Positions 50,223-58,536 of a stretch of DNA of 64,000 nt are shown here, in pieces; position 1 is the first letter of the stretch; the number at the start of each line of letters is the position of its first letter. Under the pieces are notes generated by a model. That model was not told the DNA's origin. It did not search any database and saw nothing but the letters and a program-made list of their open reading frames with translations. Source of the stretch: Hyphomicrobiales bacterium (GTDB taxonomy: Bacteria; Pseudomonadota; Alphaproteobacteria; Rhizobiales; Ancalomicrobiaceae). The translations under genes and the position numbers were made by a program. Where the stretch lies: contig JAJTBO010000003.1 of the NCBI GenBank assembly GCA_021286855.1, forward strand, positions 124,001 to 188,000, read 5' to 3'.

Positions 50223-50690
50223 ATGATCGTCATCGAAAACAAGATCTTCGAGGAAATCTTCGTCGGACAGTCGGCGCAGCTCACGCGCACCCTGACCGTG
50301 GAGGACATCTATTTGTTCGGGGTCCTGAGTGGAGACGCCAATCCCACCCACTACGACGATCTCGCCGGCGGGGGAAAAGACCGACGAGTGAGCGGCCATG
50401 GGATGTGGGGCGCCATTCTCGTCTCGGCGCTGCTCGGCAACGAATTGCCCGGCTCGGGCACCGTCTACCGCAAGCAGTCCATCGATTTCGCGACGCCGGT
50501 GATGCTCGGCGACACCTTGACCGTCACGATCACGGTGGTCGGGCTCGACGAGGACGAGAAATCGGTGACCTTCGATTGCCGAGGCGTCAATCAGAACGGC
50601 GAAACCGCCTTCACCGGCGTCGCCGTGGTCGGCGCTCCGGTCGCGAAGCGCTGCGAGGAACGGGTCGCCGGCCTCTACGTGCAGTTCTGA
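50223..50690 (+). CDS. MaoC-family (R)-specific enoyl-CoA hydratase (PhaJ-like)
   Basis: This 155-residue single hot-dog domain protein has the hydratase-2 motif: Asp38 and His43 in SGDANPTHYDDLA, then HGM at 59-61 (the usual AHGM with Gly in place of Ala). It would hydrate crotonyl-CoA to (R)-3-hydroxybutyryl-CoA, the PHB-type stereoisomer, unlike the crotonase encoded further on. GGAGA lies upstream of the ATG. It follows the LytTR gene by 161 bases and precedes a 381-base gap with repeats. Confidence 0.85.
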   Translation: MIVIENKIFEEIFVGQSAQLTRTLTVEDIYLFGVLSGDANPTHYDDLAGGGKDRRVSGHGMWGAILVSALLGNELPGSGTVYRKQSIDFATPVMLGDTLTVTITVVGLDEDEKSVTFDCRGVNQNGETAFTGVAVVGAPVAKRCEERVAGLYVQF

Positions 50691-51071
50691 CCGCGACGTC
50701 TCGGCCCGTGGACGTTTCGGCCGCGTCCCCTTCGACGCCCTCGCGCGCCGAGAGATCGCGCACGCCTCGATGGAGCGATTTTTTCCGTTGCACCTCGATC
50801 GAAGGCCGCCTCGCCGAAGGTGACGAGCGAAGGGACGCCGGTCGGTGAAATTCGTCACCTCGGGGGCGAATTTGGTCGTCCGGTCGCTTTCACCCTCCGA
50901 ATTTTCACGCTTCGCCCGAAGATCGCGTTCGACGGAACGACCCGCGGCGATCGACATCGCGGGGATCTACGAATGGCGCATCACGTCGCTGCCGAAGTAA
51001 ACGCGCAGCAGCGGATCTCCTTCCGGAGATATCCAGAAATCGTTTCCTGATGAAGCAGAGGAGAAACTGAC
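50691..51071. other. Promoter-like gap before the hbd gene
   Basis: These 381 bases contain a cluster of repeated motifs at 50844-50908 (listed separately) and an A/T-enriched patch from 50845 to 50910. No gene is recognised. A second promoter for hbd-crt-thiolase is likely here. Confidence 0.5.
50844..50908. repeat. Cluster of CGAATTT and TTTCAC repeats upstream of hbd
   Basis: AAATTCG at 50848-50854 is mirrored by CGAATTT at 50867-50873 and repeated as CGAATTT at 50898-50904. TTTCAC occurs at 50888-50893 and 50903-50908 and in inverted form (GTGAAA) at 50845-50850. GGTGA-N6-TCACC (50844-50859) is an additional inverted repeat. The direct-repeat spacings of 15 and 31 bp are about 1.5 and 3 helical turns. 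This may be the target of the LytTR protein. Confidence 0.45.
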
Positions 51072-51932
51072 ATGCCAATCGATCACGTTCTGGTCATCGG
51101 CGCCGGCCAGATGGGAAGCGGCATCGCGCAGGTCCTCGCCCAGGCGGGCATCCGGGTCAACCTGCGCGACATCGAGGACGGCTTCGTCAAGAAGGGTCTG
51201 GCGGGCATCGACAAGGCGCTCGGACGGCTCGTCGAGAAGGGCAAGATGACGTCGGATGATAAAGCCGCCATTCTCGGGCGCATCACCGGCGTCGTCGATC
51301 TCGACGCCCAATCGACGGCGGTCGATCTGGTGATCGAGGCGGCGAGCGAAAACGCCCTCGTCAAGAAGGACATCTTCACCACGCTCGACGCGCTCTGCCC
51401 CGCCCACACCATCTTCTCGAGCAACACGTCTTCGTTGCCGATCACCGCCCTGGCCGGCTTCACCAACCGCCCGGCGCAGTTCATCGGCATGCACTTCTTC
51501 AACCCGGCGCCGGTGATGAAGCTGGTCGAGGTGATCAGCGGTCTCGCGACCTCGCCGGAAACCTACGCGACCGTGGACGAGCTCGTCCATCGCCTGGGCA
51601 AGACGACCGTGAAGGTCAGCGACGCCGCCGGCTTCTGCGGCAACCGCATCATGATTCCGATGATCAACGAGGCCGTCTACGCCCTGCTCGAGGGCGTCGC
51701 GAGCGTCGAGGACATCGACAATGTCGCCAAGCTCGGATTCAACCACCCGATGGGTCCGCTGGCGCTGTCCGATCTGATCGGCAACGACACCATCCTCGCC
51801 ATCATGGAAACGCTCTACGAAGGTTTCGGCGATCCCAAGTACCGGCCGTGCCCGCTTCTGAAGAAATACGTCTCCGCCGGCTGGCTCGGCCGCAAGACCG
51901 GCCGGGGCTTCTACGACTATTCCGCCCACTGA
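51072..51932 (+). CDS. hbd: 3-hydroxybutyryl-CoA dehydrogenase
   Basis: This 286-residue protein has NAD motif [20 protein letters not shown], then [18 protein letters not shown], the catalytic His region [57 protein letters not shown] and the C-terminal [20 protein letters not shown]. It closely follows the clostridial Hbd pattern. It reduces acetoacetyl-CoA to (S)-3-hydroxybutyryl-CoA or the reverse. Cys stands in AAGFCGNR where many homologues have Val. GAGGAG precedes the ATG. Confidence 0.93.
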   Translation: MPIDHVLVIGAGQMGSGIAQVLAQAGIRVNLRDIEDGFVKKGLAGIDKALGRLVEKGKMTSDDKAAILGRITGVVDLDAQSTAVDLVIEAASENALVKKDIFTTLDALCPAHTIFSSNTSSLPITALAGFTNRPAQFIGMHFFNPAPVMKLVEVISGLATSPETYATVDELVHRLGKTTVKVSDAAGFCGNRIMIPMINEAVYALLEGVASVEDIDNVAKLGFNHPMGPLALSDLIGNDTILAIMETLYEGFGDPKYRPCPLLKKYVSAGWLGRKTGRGFYDYSAH

Positions 51933-51954
51933 ACCGGGCCCGAGGAGCGTTCCC

Positions 51955-52734
51955 ATGAACACCTACGAGACTCTCCTGGTCGAACGCCGGGACGCCGTCG
52001 CCATCGTCACGATCAATCGGCCGAAGGCGCTCAACGCGCTGAACGCCGCCACCGTGTCGGACCTGTCGAAGGCGATCGCGGCCATCGGCGCGGACCCCTC
52101 CATCCGCGTCGTGATCATCACCGGCAGCGGCGAGAAGGCCTTCGTCGCCGGCGCGGACATCACCGAAATGCAGGCGATGTCGGCGAGCGAAGGCCGCGCC
52201 TGGGGTCGCCTCGGCCAACAGGTCTTCGCCTCCCTCGAGGCGCTGCCGCAGCCCGTGATCGCCGCGGTCAACGGCTTCGCCCTCGGCGGCGGATGCGAAC
52301 TCGCCATGGCCTGCGACATCCGCATCGCCGCCGAAAACGCCCGCTTCGGCCAACCTGAGAGCGGTCTCGGCATCACGCCCGGCTTCGGCGGAACGCAGCG
52401 GCTGCCGCGTCTCGTCGGGGCCGGACGCGCCAAGGAACTGCTCTTCACCGCCGACGTCGTCGACGCCGCCGAGGCGTACCGGATCGGCCTCGTCAACAAG
52501 GTCGTGCCGGTCGGTCGGGCGCTCGAGGAAGCCCTCGCCATGGCTGCGAAGATCATGGCGCGCAGCCCCGTCGCCGTCGGCTACTGCAAGGCCGCGGTCG
52601 AGGTCGGAATGAACGTCGATCTCGCCTCCGCCATCGCCTACGAGGCGGAGCTCTTCGGTCTGTGTTTCGCCGCGCCCGACCAGAAAGAGGGAATGACCGC
52701 CTTCGTCGAAAAGCGGAAGCCCGTCTTCGGCTGA
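51955..52734 (+). CDS. crt: Crotonase (short-chain enoyl-CoA hydratase)
   Basis: This 259-residue protein has the enoyl-CoA hydratase fold: [60 protein letters not shown] (Glu in GGGCEL) and [20 protein letters not shown] (second catalytic Glu), ending EKRKPVFG. It is very like clostridial Crt, which converts (S)-3-hydroxybutyryl-CoA to crotonyl-CoA. Hbd ends 22 bases before it, so they are co-transcribed. Its (S)-specificity complements the (R)-specific MaoC protein. Confidence 0.92.
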   Translation: MNTYETLLVERRDAVAIVTINRPKALNALNAATVSDLSKAIAAIGADPSIRVVIITGSGEKAFVAGADITEMQAMSASEGRAWGRLGQQVFASLEALPQPVIAAVNGFALGGGCELAMACDIRIAAENARFGQPESGLGITPGFGGTQRLPRLVGAGRAKELLFTADVVDAAEAYRIGLVNKVVPVGRALEEALAMAAKIMARSPVAVGYCKAAVEVGMNVDLASAIAYEAELFGLCFAAPDQKEGMTAFVEKRKPVFG

Positions 52735-52835
52735 CGCCCTCCGCCTCCGGCGGCGTCGTCGAGGCGGCATCGAAACGACCCGGCGCGCCGAGGACGGCGC
52801 GCCGGGAAAAGTCCATCGGTCCGGGAGACCCACAA

Positions 52836-54011
52836 ATGACGGAAGACATCGTCATCGTATCGGCGGCGCGCACGCCGATCGGCGCCTTCAACGGCGCCTT
52901 CGCCACTCTTCCCGCGCACGAGCTCGGCAAGGCCGCGATCGTGGCCGCGCTCACCCGCGCCGGCGTCGCGCCCGACGCCGTGTCCGAGGTCATCCTCGGC
53001 CAGGTTCTCACGGCCGGACAGGGCCAGAACCCGCCGCGTCAGGCGGCCATCGCCGCCGGCATACCGGTCGAGAGCCCTGCGATGTGCATCAATCAGGTGT
53101 GCGGCTCGGGCCTGCGCTCGGTCGCTCTCGCCTATCAGGCGCTCGTCGCCGGGGATTCGGAGATCGTCGTCGCCGGCGGTCAGGAGTCGATGAGCCTCGC
53201 GCCGCACTGCGCCCACCTGCGCTCCGGAACCAAGATGGGCGGCCTCGAGATGCTCGACACGATGATCCGTGACGGGCTCTGGGAGATCTTCAACGGCTAC
53301 CACATGGGCAACACCGCCGAGAACGTGGCCCGCCAGTGGGAGATCTCACGTCAGATGCAGGACGAGCTCGCGCTCGGCTCGCAGACCAAGGCGGAAGCCG
53401 CCCAGAAGGCCGGCCGGTTCGTGGAAGAGATCGTTCCGGTCACGATCAAGTCCCGCAAGGGCGACGTCGTGATCGACACCGACGAGTACCCCAAGCACGG
53501 CACGACGATCGAGGCGCTCGCCAAACTGCGTCCGGCTTTCGTCAAGGACGGCACGGTGACCGCCGGCAACGCTTCGGGCATCAACGACGGCGCCGCCGCG
53601 CTGGTGCTCATGACGGCGAGCCGCGCGGCGAAGGAGGGCAAGACGCCGCTCGCGCGCATCGCCTCTTGGGGCCACGCCGGCGTCGATCCGACGATCATGG
53701 GCGCCGGCCCCATTCCGGCTTCGCGCCTGGCGCTGAAGCGCGCGGGCTGGAACGCCGCCGATCTCGACCTGATCGAGGCCAACGAGGCCTTCGCGGCGCA
53801 GGCGCTGGCGGTCAACAAGGACCTCGGCTGGGACACCTCGAAGGTCAACGTCAACGGCGGCGCCATCGCGCTCGGCCACCCGATCGGCGCTTCGGGCGCC
53901 CGCATTCTCGTCACGCTGCTGCACGAGATGCGGCGCCGCGACGCGAAGAAGGGCCTCGCCACGCTGTGCATCGGTGGCGGCATGGGCATCGCCATGTGCC
54001 TCGAACGCTGA
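52836..54011 (+). CDS. Acetyl-CoA C-acetyltransferase (thiolase)
   Basis: This 391-residue protein begins [20 protein letters not shown]. It has Cys89 in [62 protein letters not shown] (His) and Cys378 in [12 protein letters not shown]. It interconverts two acetyl-CoA and acetoacetyl-CoA and is the AtoB/PhaA/ThlA class. GGGAG precedes the ATG. It closes the cluster; 101 bases separate it from crt. Confidence 0.93.
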   Translation: MTEDIVIVSAARTPIGAFNGAFATLPAHELGKAAIVAALTRAGVAPDAVSEVILGQVLTAGQGQNPPRQAAIAAGIPVESPAMCINQVCGSGLRSVALAYQALVAGDSEIVVAGGQESMSLAPHCAHLRSGTKMGGLEMLDTMIRDGLWEIFNGYHMGNTAENVARQWEISRQMQDELALGSQTKAEAAQKAGRFVEEIVPVTIKSRKGDVVIDTDEYPKHGTTIEALAKLRPAFVKDGTVTAGNASGINDGAAALVLMTASRAAKEGKTPLARIASWGHAGVDPTIMGAGPIPASRLALKRAGWNAADLDLIEANEAFAAQALAVNKDLGWDTSKVNVNGGAIALGHPIGASGARILVTLLHEMRRRDAKKGLATLCIGGGMGIAMCLER

Positions 54012-54398
54012 TCTCCGGCCGGTGAAAGGGCTCGGACGGGACCTCTCTTCGTTCCCGACGAGCCCTGGCCGCCACCCGAGAGTCGCTGCGATCGTCGACG
54101 ACGGGCGCTTGGCCGCCGTTGGGGAGCCAAGCGCCCAGCCCGAGCCTCATCATGCGGACGCCCCGCCGCTCTGATGAGCCGAACGGTTCTGCACGCGTGG
54201 TGGAATTGGCGGAAAATGGTCGGCGCGCTCGGAGGCCATGATCTCAACGGTCTCGGAGTGGCGCGCTTCGACGGCGATCGAGGAGGAACGACCCGCGGCA
54301 AGCAGTGATCGCGGGCCATGGGACGTGGCGGAGGCCGCCGGATCGCTCGATCCCAGAGCCGCAACAGGCCCGCCCCCTCGGTGACGGCGCCTTGCCGG
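54012..54398. other. Gap at the end of the acetate/crotonyl-CoA cluster
   Basis: These 387 bases contain a hairpin at 54103-54136 and a tRNA-Leu-like 5' fragment at 54191-54210 (17 of 20 matches with a typical tRNA-Leu 5' end; no full cloverleaf). No gene is recognised. It separates the cluster from the convergent ornithine cyclodeaminase gene. Confidence 0.5.
54103..54136 (+). terminator. Hairpin downstream of the thiolase gene
   Basis: GGGCGCTTGGC (54103-54113) pairs with GCCAAGCGCCC (54126-54136) across a 12-base loop, giving an 11-bp stem. No T-run follows, so it may mark the 3' end of the transcript by a Rho-assisted route. Confidence 0.45.
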
Positions 54399-55445
54399 TC
54401 ACGTTTTCGCGGCGCGATGCACCATGCCGAGGAGATCGCGCGGTTCGTCGGGATCGGCGAGGAGGTCGAGATCCTGATGGAAGTCGCCGCCGGCGAGTTT
54501 CGACCGCACGTAGCGCAGGGCCGAGAAGTCCTCCGTGGCGAAGCCGACGGAATCGAACAAGGTGATCCGGTCGCGCGAGCGCCGGCCGGGAACCTCGCCG
54601 GCGATCACTCGCCAGAGTTCCGTGACCGGGTGGTCCGCGGCGAGCTGTTGGATCTCGCCCTCGATCCGGGTCTGCGGCGGATATTCGACGAAGATGTCGG
54701 AGCGCAGCAGGATGTCGCGGTGGAGCTCGGTCTTGCCGCGGCAATCGCCGCCCACGGCGTTGATGTGCTGACCGGCGCCGACCAGATTGTCGGTGAGGAT
54801 GGTGGCGCGTTGCTTGTCGGCGGTCACCGTCGTGACGATGTCGACGCCCTCGACCGCCGCCTCGACGCCGGAGGCGACGGTGACGTCGAGGCCGTAACGG
54901 GAGAGGTTCCGCGCGCATTTCTCGCTCGCCCAGGGGTCGATGTCCCAGAGCCGCAGCCGGTCGACGCCGAGCAGCGCCTTGAAGGCGAGCGCCTGGAACT
55001 CCGACTGCGCGCCATTGCCGACGATCGCCATCGAGCGCGCGTCCGCCCGGGCGAGATGCTTCGCCGCCACCGCCGAGGTGGCGGCCGTGCGCAGGGCGGT
55101 CAGGATCGTCATTTCCGCGAGGAGCTCGGGGTAACCGGTGCCGACGTCGGCGAGGAGGCCGAAGGCGGTGACCGTCTGGCGTCCCTCGCGCATGTTCTTC
55201 GGGTGGCCGTTGACGTATTTGAAGCCGTAGGTGACGCCGTCCGAGGTCGGCATCAGCTCGATCACGCCGTCGATCGAATGGGAGGCGAGCCGCGGCGTCT
55301 TGTCGAAGGCGGGCCAGCGGCGGAAGTCCTCCTCGACGACCCCGGCGAGTTCGGTGAGAAAGCGCTCGACGCCGATGGCGTTGACGAGCCGCATCATGTT
55401 CTCGACCGAGACGAAGGGGACGATGTTCAGGGGACGCGCGGTCAT
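54399..55445 (-). CDS. ocd: Ornithine cyclodeaminase
   Basis: This 348-residue member of the OCD/mu-crystallin family contains KYVNGHPKNMREGRQTVTAF, AEMTILTALRTAATSAVAAK, the NAD-binding SMAIVGNGAQSEFQALAFKA and GQHINAVGGDCRGKTELHRD. It converts ornithine to proline and ammonia using bound NAD+. It overlaps the arginase gene by 4 bases (ATGA), so the pair makes proline from arginine with release of urea and ammonia. Confidence 0.93.
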   Translation of the reverse strand: MTARPLNIVPFVSVENMMRLVNAIGVERFLTELAGVVEEDFRRWPAFDKTPRLASHSIDGVIELMPTSDGVTYGFKYVNGHPKNMREGRQTVTAFGLLADVGTGYPELLAEMTILTALRTAATSAVAAKHLARADARSMAIVGNGAQSEFQALAFKALLGVDRLRLWDIDPWASEKCARNLSRYGLDVTVASGVEAAVEGVDIVTTVTADKQRATILTDNLVGAGQHINAVGGDCRGKTELHRDILLRSDIFVEYPPQTRIEGEIQQLAADHPVTELWRVIAGEVPGRRSRDRITLFDSVGFATEDFSALRYVRSKLAGGDFHQDLDLLADPDEPRDLLGMVHRAAKT

Positions 55446-56371
55446 GACCAGCTCCGTGTCGGACGATCGAGGATACGCCGACCCATCAGGCTGGCGACGA
55501 GGTCGACGAGGAGCAGCGCGGTGCGCCCGCGTTCGTCGAGGAAGGGGTTGAGCTCGACCACGTCCAGGCTACGGACGAGGCCGCTGTCGTGCAGCATCTC
55601 CATGACGAGATGCGCCTCGCGGAAGGTCGCGCCGCCCGGCGCCGTAGTGCCGACGCCCGGCGCGATGTCCGGATCGAGGAAATCGACGTCGAAACTGACG
55701 TGGAGGATGCCGTCGCGCGCGCGGACGTGTTCGATGAACGCCCCGACCAGCCGGCCGATGCCGTTCTCGTCGATCGCGCGCATGTCGTGGACGCGGACGC
55801 CGCTCTCGCGAAGCGCGATGCGCTCCGCCGGATCGACGCTGCGCAGACCGACCATGCACATGTTCTCCGGCTTGACCGGCGCGAGGAGCGGCGGGAACCA
55901 GCCCTCGAAACCGGGGCGGCCGGTGACATAGGCCGCCGGCACGCCGTGCAGGTTGCCGCTCTCGGTGGTGTCGAGCGTGTGGAAGTCGGAGTGGGCGTCG
56001 AGCCAGAGCACGAAGAGCTCGCGGCCGTCCTCGACGGCGCGGCGGTTGACGCCGGCGATCGAGCCGGCCGCCATCGAATGGTCGCCGCCGAGAAAGATCG
56101 GCATGCCACGCCCGGCGGCCGCATAGGCGGCCTTTTCGGTCGCCTCGGTCCAGGCGGCGATCGCGGCGATGTCGCGGATCGCAGGATTGGGATGCGGCCG
56201 GGGAACCGTCGGCCCGATCGAGAGAGATCCCTGTTCGACGACGGCGAGACCGAGGTCGCGCAGCGTTTCGGCGAGGCCGGCGGCTCGGAAGGCGGCGGCG
56301 CCCATGTCGGCGCCGCGCCGCCCGGTTCCGGCCTCGACCGGTACGCCGATGAGAATGCAGGTGTCGATCAT
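55442..56371 (-). CDS. rocF: Arginase
   Basis: This 309-residue protein has the binuclear manganese motifs GGDHSMAAG, WLDAHSDFHT and VSFDVDFLDPDIAPG. It splits arginine into ornithine and urea. GAGG lies a few bases before the ATG, and 16 bases upstream of the start begins a run of eight TCCG units. It is the first gene of the rocF-ocd operon and is divergent from an Lrp/AsnC gene. Confidence 0.95.
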   Translation of the reverse strand: MIDTCILIGVPVEAGTGRRGADMGAAAFRAAGLAETLRDLGLAVVEQGSLSIGPTVPRPHPNPAIRDIAAIAAWTEATEKAAYAAAGRGMPIFLGGDHSMAAGSIAGVNRRAVEDGRELFVLWLDAHSDFHTLDTTESGNLHGVPAAYVTGRPGFEGWFPPLLAPVKPENMCMVGLRSVDPAERIALRESGVRVHDMRAIDENGIGRLVGAFIEHVRARDGILHVSFDVDFLDPDIAPGVGTTAPGGATFREAHLVMEMLHDSGLVRSLDVVELNPFLDERGRTALLLVDLVASLMGRRILDRPTRSWS

Positions 56372-56386
56372 GTCGCCTCGCGCCGT

Positions 56387-56420
56387 TCCGTCCGTCCGTC
56401 CGTCCGTCCGTCCGTCCGTC
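56387..56420. repeat. Tetranucleotide microsatellite, eight TCCG units
   Basis: Eight consecutive TCCG units (32 bases) plus two more bases lie in the 5' leader of rocF, immediately upstream of its ribosome-binding site. On the transcript strand it reads CGGA repeats. Slipped-strand mispairing here would change leader length or spacing rather than reading frame. It could affect translation or the promoter distance. Confidence 0.9.
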
Positions 56421-56527
56421 GTTCGAGTCTAGGCGAGGCGTCCGGCGGATTGAACGGAACAACTTGGCAAAAAGTTTGAAATGACTTATCGAATTGCTCA
56501 TAATAATCGACCAGAATGGATTTGTGC

Positions 56528-56965
56528 ATGGACGATCAGGATCGCCGTCTGATTTCGATCCTGCGCCACGACGGGCGACGGTCGATTTCCGACCTCGCGG
56601 CCGAGACCGGTCTGTCGCGGGCGACGGTGCGCGCCCGCCTCGAACGACTGGAGGCGGAAGGCTCGATCATCGGCTATACGGTGGTGCTCAGGGCCGACGC
56701 GGTGGCGCTGCCGGTGCGAGGCCTCACCATGATCGAGGTCGAAGGGCGGATGCTCGACAAGGTCATCGACGGGCTCGTCGGTTTCTCCGAGATCGGGGCG
56801 ATCCATACGACCAACGGGCGTTGGGATCTGGTCGTCGAACTTTCCGCGGAAAGCCTCGCCGACCTCGACGCGGTGCTGCGCCGCCTGCGTCTGGTGCCCG
56901 GCATCACCGCGTCGGAGACGACGCTGCTGCTCGCCACGCCGCGCAGCACCAAGGCGCGGCTGTGA
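56528..56965 (+). CDS. Lrp/AsnC-family transcriptional regulator
   Basis: This 145-residue protein starts MDDQDRRLISILRHDGRRSI, has an HTH (SDLAAETGLSRATVRARLER), and a RAM domain (MIEVEGRMLDKVIDGLVGFS, TTNGRWDLVVEL). Such proteins sense amino acids. Divergence from rocF-ocd points to control of arginine/ornithine use, as in ArcR/PutR-like regulators. ATG 56528 is preferred over 56516 because it fits family length; the ribosome-binding site is weak for both. The GNAT gene follows 41 bases downstream. Confidence 0.87.
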   Translation: MDDQDRRLISILRHDGRRSISDLAAETGLSRATVRARLERLEAEGSIIGYTVVLRADAVALPVRGLTMIEVEGRMLDKVIDGLVGFSEIGAIHTTNGRWDLVVELSAESLADLDAVLRRLRLVPGITASETTLLLATPRSTKARL

Positions 56966-57006
56966 CGGTCGCTTTCCGCCCGGGCGGGCCGAGAGAGGGG
57001 GCGAGG

Positions 57007-57495
57007 ATGACGATCCGACCGTTCGATCCGGAAGAAGCGGAGGCGCTCGCCGATCTCTTCACGGCGATGCAGGCCCATTATCGCGTGCCCTGTCCGCCGC
57101 ATGCGGAGATCGTCGCCGACCTGCGCGCTCTGCCGCCGGGCAACCGCCTTCTCGTCGCCGAGGTCGAGGGCGCGCTCGCCGGCTTCGCCGCCTTCGCCGA
57201 GATCTGGCCGGGGCCGGGCCTGAAGAAGGGCCTGTTCCTCAAAGAGCTCTACGTCGACGCAGCGCATCGCGGCCGGGGGCTCGGACGTCGTCTCGTCGAG
57301 GCGCTCGCCGCGGTGGCGGAAGCCGAGGGGCATTCCCGGATCGACTGGACGGCGGATCGCGGCGACGACGAACTCCTCGCCTTCTACGACGCGACCGGCG
57401 CGCGGCGAGAGAACGCCAAGCTCTGGTATCGCCTGACCGGAGAGGCTCTGGCGGCGCGCGCGGCCGCGGCGGAACGAGGGCGGCGCGAGGCTTGA
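57007..57495 (+). CDS. GNAT-family N-acetyltransferase
   Basis: This 162-residue protein has the GNAT fold with the acetyl-CoA loop VDAAHRGRGLGRRLVEALAA preceded by LFLKELY, and a later FYDATGA segment. It is preceded by a purine-rich site and lies 41 bases after the Lrp gene, probably co-transcribed. The substrate is unknown; an amino acid or amine would suit the context. Confidence 0.82.
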   Translation: MTIRPFDPEEAEALADLFTAMQAHYRVPCPPHAEIVADLRALPPGNRLLVAEVEGALAGFAAFAEIWPGPGLKKGLFLKELYVDAAHRGRGLGRRLVEALAAVAEAEGHSRIDWTADRGDDELLAFYDATGARRENAKLWYRLTGEALAARAAAAERGRREA

Positions 57496-57510
57496 GCCGG
57501 CCGCAACGGT

Positions 57511-58425
57511 TCAGGCTCCCCCTTCACCGCGTTCGTTTTCGCGTTCCGAGCGGGCGGCCTCGGCGAGCGCCCAATCGCAGAAGAGTTTCAGCACGCCCTC
57601 GCGCGGACGCTCCGCCGGCGTCGTCAGCCAATAGACGTTGCGGCTCTCGAAACCGAAGCCGAGCGGATTGACGAGTTCCCCGGACTGGAGCTCGCGCGCG
57701 ATCAGCGTGCGCGGCGCCAGCGCCAGCCCCTGGCCGCCGATCGCGCCGCGAATGACCAGGGCATAATAAGAGAGAGCGAGCCGCTCCGCGCCGATCGGAA
57801 CGTCGTGCCCGTGCGCGGCGAAGAACTCGTCCCATCCGAGCGGGGTCTGCGGATGGCCGAGCAGGCGGTACTTGGCCACGTCCTCCAGTCGCGCGAGGCC
57901 CCCGCCGCGTTCGAGCGTCATCGGCGACCCGACCAGCGCCACGTCCCGGCCCAGAAAATAGTCGGCCGTCCAGCCGGGCCAATCGCCCTCGCCGAACCGA
58001 AAGACCACGTCGACGTCGCGATGCGTTTCCCGCGACGCGTAGGTGACGAACTGCACGTCGACTTCCGGGTGGAGGTCGGTGAAGCCGATGAGCCTCTGCA
58101 TGAACCAGCGATCGCCCAAGATCGGCAGGACGTGGAGACGCAGCACCGGCCGACTATGACGCAGCCGGGACGTGCGGACGGCCGCCGTCTCCAGCGCGCC
58201 GATCGCGATGCGAGCCTGTTCGGTGTAGATGAGCCCCGCGTCCGTGGGGACGAGGCCGTGGCGCGCGCGCTCGAACAATGGGAGCCCCACGACGCTCTCC
58301 ACCGTCTTCAACTGCTTGCTCACCGCGCTCTGCGTCATGTTGAGCGCGACCGCGGCGGCCGAAACCGTCCCGTGCTGAGACAGCGCCGCGATCACCCGGA
58401 GGGCCGTCGTCGTCGGGAGATGCAA
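57511..58425 (-). CDS. LysR-family transcriptional regulator
   Basis: This 304-residue protein starts at a TTG with AGGAGG 6 bases upstream (MHLPTTTALRVIAALSQHGT). The winged HTH spans about 5-65 (AVALNMTQSAVSKQLKTVES, GLPLFERARHGLVPTDAG). The effector domain runs from about 95 (VLRLHVLPILGDRWFMQRLI, FADLHPEV-like). It is divergent from the ArgH-family lyase gene, with a perfect 19-bp palindrome between them. GcvA-like members of this group activate amino-acid metabolism. Longer versions starting at 58467 or 58476 would include the palindrome and are rejected. Confidence 0.88.
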   Translation of the reverse strand: MHLPTTTALRVIAALSQHGTVSAAAVALNMTQSAVSKQLKTVESVVGLPLFERARHGLVPTDAGLIYTEQARIAIGALETAAVRTSRLRHSRPVLRLHVLPILGDRWFMQRLIGFTDLHPEVDVQFVTYASRETHRDVDVVFRFGEGDWPGWTADYFLGRDVALVGSPMTLERGGGLARLEDVAKYRLLGHPQTPLGWDEFFAAHGHDVPIGAERLALSYYALVIRGAIGGQGLALAPRTLIARELQSGELVNPLGFGFESRNVYWLTTPAERPREGVLKLFCDWALAEAARSERENERGEGGA

Positions 58426-58442
58426 GGGTGGCCTCCTGGGGA

Positions 58443-58461
58443 CTATTCCATGATGGAATAG
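58443..58461. promoter_or_regulatory. 19-bp perfect palindrome, LysR-type operator
   Basis: CTATTCCAT and ATGGAATAG flank a single central G at 58452. The inner TTCCATGATGGAA fits the LysR box T-N11-A. It lies 18 bases before the LysR start and 76 before the lyase start, the usual position for an autoregulated divergent LysR promoter. Confidence 0.75.
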
Positions 58462-58536
58462 GGTCATGGAATTCATTTCATTTGTCCAGCCGTCGCCAAC
58501 TGTTGCTCACTGGCTGTGCAGATGGAGATGTTGCAC

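Noticed and set aside
54191..54210. A tRNA-Leu-like 5' fragment, possibly an attachment-site scar
   Set aside because: Seventeen of 20 bases match a typical tRNA-Leu 5' end, but no anticodon arm, T-arm or acceptor 3' strand follows, and integrases usually duplicate the 3' end of a tRNA gene. Chance cannot be excluded.
56387..56420. A CRISPR-like repeat
   Set aside because: It is a simple tetranucleotide tract without spacers.
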